NCBI GenBank assembly: GCA_013817025.1
Contig: JACDDK010000090.1
Coordinates: 1-5,127, forward strand
Direction: 5' to 3'
Source: Rubrobacter sp.
Lineage (GTDB): Bacteria; Actinomycetota; Rubrobacteria; Rubrobacterales; Rubrobacteraceae
DNA: 5,127 nucleotides
Shown here: piece after piece, positions 5,121-5,127 of the stretch
Position numbering within the stretch: the stretch's first letter is position 1
Layout: each line of letters starts with the position of its first letter
Position numbers and translations under genes: made by a program
The notes under the pieces: generated by a model
Databases searched by the model: none
What the model was told of the DNA's origin: nothing
What the model saw: the letters and a program-made list of their open reading frames with translations, nothing else

Positions 5121-5127
5121 CATGGAG

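Overview
The window looks like chromosome from a high-GC actinobacterium. Dense high-GC coding, frequent GTG starts and the gene families present suggest the Rubrobacter lineage, but that is an inference from memory of protein style and not a database match. There are seven complete genes and one partial gene in two convergent blocks.

Plus-strand block (1-1244). It opens with the C-terminal part of a soluble family I inorganic pyrophosphatase. A pterin-4a-carbinolamine dehydratase follows, overlapping the pyrophosphatase stop as ATAG. It has no ATG, GTG or TTG start, and the best supported start is ATA at 262. Next come two adjacent small genes (90 and 85 aa) that are clear tandem paralogues of a family I do not recognise.

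Divider (1245-1377). This stretch holds three compact hairpins that look like intrinsic terminators, two for the plus-strand block and one for the minus-strand block.

Minus-strand block (1378-4970, read right to left). The order is lycopene beta-cyclase (crtY), Brp/Blh beta-carotene 15,15'-dioxygenase (blh), a secreted thermonuclease-like lipoprotein, and an SRPBCC-domain protein with a C-terminal membrane anchor. CrtY closes the rings of lycopene to give beta-carotene and Blh splits beta-carotene into two retinals. Together they form a retinal-producing pair that implies a rhodopsin gene elsewhere in the genome. The nuclease gene overlaps the end of blh and is probably translationally coupled. 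The SRPBCC gene has its own strong ribosome binding site and a good match to a general-stress (SigB-type) promoter.

Right edge (4971-5127). This is non-coding upstream sequence for crtY, with a possible -10 element and a perfect 15-bp inverted repeat at the very end of the window. I see no tRNA, rRNA, CRISPR array, transposase or phage gene. The most unusual observations are the start-less dehydratase, the unrecognised paralogue pair, the stress promoter and the large palindrome.
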